Assembly: GCA_903835235.1 (NCBI GenBank)
Contig: CAILMF010000015.1
Coordinates: forward strand, 186,001-250,000
Reading direction: 5' to 3'
Origin: an uncultured Rhodospirillales bacterium
Lineage (GTDB): Bacteria; Pseudomonadota; Alphaproteobacteria; Acetobacterales; Acetobacteraceae
Length of the DNA: 64,000 bases
In this document: piece after piece, positions 63,697 through 64,000 of the stretch
Layout of the letters: each line of letters starts with the position of its first letter
How positions within the stretch are numbered: the first letter of the stretch is position 1
Notes under the pieces: model-generated
Told to the model about the DNA's origin: nothing
What the model saw: the letters and a program-made list of their open reading frames with translations, nothing else
Databases searched by the model: none
Translations under genes and position numbers: made by a program

Positions 63697-64000
63697 ATGA
63701 GCTACCCCAACGTATTGCTGCACATCAACGGCGAGTGGCGCGGCGCGCGCTCCGGCAAGACCATCCCGGTGCTGAATCCGGCCACCGAGGAAGTCATCGG
63801 CACCGTCGCCCACGCCGAGACCGCTGACCTGGATGAGGCGCTGGCGGCCGCCGATGCCGGCTTCAAGGCGTGGAAGAAGGTCTCCGCCTTCGACCGCTAC
63901 AAGGTCATGCGCAAGGCCGCCGACCTTGTCCGCGCCCGCGCCGACATGATCGCGCCGCTGATGACGCAGGAACAGGGCAAGCCTGTCGGCGAAGCGAAGA
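63697..64000 (+). CDS. Aldehyde dehydrogenase, probably succinate-semialdehyde dehydrogenase, N-terminal part
   Basis: The first 101 residues of an ALDH that continues beyond the window. [94 protein letters not shown] is the usual N-terminal part of NAD-dependent succinate-semialdehyde dehydrogenases (GabD/SAD type). The catalytic Cys and Glu lie outside. GAGGAGC is placed about ten bases before the ATG. Confidence 0.85.
   Translation, partial: MSYPNVLLHINGEWRGARSGKTIPVLNPATEEVIGTVAHAETADLDEALAAADAGFKAWKKVSAFDRYKVMRKAADLVRARADMIAPLMTQEQGKPVGEAK

Overview
The window looks like chromosomal DNA of a GC-rich alphaproteobacterium, most likely of the Acetobacteraceae (Roseomonas-like). This rests on gene content: many orphan Bug-type tripartite-tricarboxylate receptors, LivKHMGF-type transport, an aryl polyene (APE) cluster, and dense head-to-tail packing with GTG/TTG starts and 4-base ATGA/GTGA/TTGA overlaps. 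No rRNA, tRNA, CRISPR array or intact transposase gene was seen. The genus is an inference.

Positions 1-9759 form a coenzyme F420 island. It holds an F420-dependent glucose-6-phosphate dehydrogenase (fgd) coupled to cofE-cofD-cofC, a convergent fused FbiC (CofG+CofH), and five other luciferase-like (LLM) F420-type oxidoreductases, one of them cut by the window edge. The set covers deazaflavin synthesis, phospholactyl (or analogous) activation and transfer, glutamylation, F420 reduction with glucose-6-phosphate, and likely F420H2 consumers. The FMN-reductase half of mycobacterial FbiB is not here.

Positions 9760-10720 are a gene-poor gap that starts with a run of strong inverted repeats, including a 28-bp perfect hairpin, followed by what looks like decayed coding DNA. 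Then come gltB-gltD (GOGAT), an AUH-like enoyl-CoA hydratase with a lipoprotein alpha/beta hydrolase, a bifunctional enoyl-CoA hydratase/3-hydroxyacyl-CoA dehydrogenase, and a DbpA-like DEAD-box RNA helicase.

Positions 22926-36355 hold a complete APE pigment cluster. A divergent LpxL-like acyltransferase is followed by thirteen co-directional genes: chain-length factor, lysophospholipid acyltransferase, two ACPs, a COG4648 membrane protein, an acyl-ACP synthetase fused to an ApeI dehydratase, a glycosyltransferase, a thioesterase, a LolA-like carrier, an MMPL exporter, a DUF3261 lipoprotein, KS (ApeO-like), ApeP dehydratase, KR (ApeQ-like) and KS (ApeR-like). Nearly every junction overlaps, suggesting one translationally coupled operon that makes, loads and exports the polyene lipid.

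Positions 36352-64000 have higher third-position GC and carry transport and catabolic genes. They include a LivFGMH-plus-receptor ABC system, a small cytochrome c, a BisC/TorZ-like molybdoenzyme, three Bug receptors, and a tightly packed run of two glycosyltransferases, a large alpha/beta hydrolase and a copper amine oxidase. A novel glycosyltransferase-associated protein is divergent from that run. Further on are a TetR regulator divergent from a fatty acid desaturase with three matching operator-like palindromes, an acyl-CoA ligase, a TelA/XpaC/small-membrane-protein set, a 3-hydroxyacyl-CoA dehydrogenase, a GH16 enzyme with three CBM60-like repeats, and the start of an aldehyde dehydrogenase.
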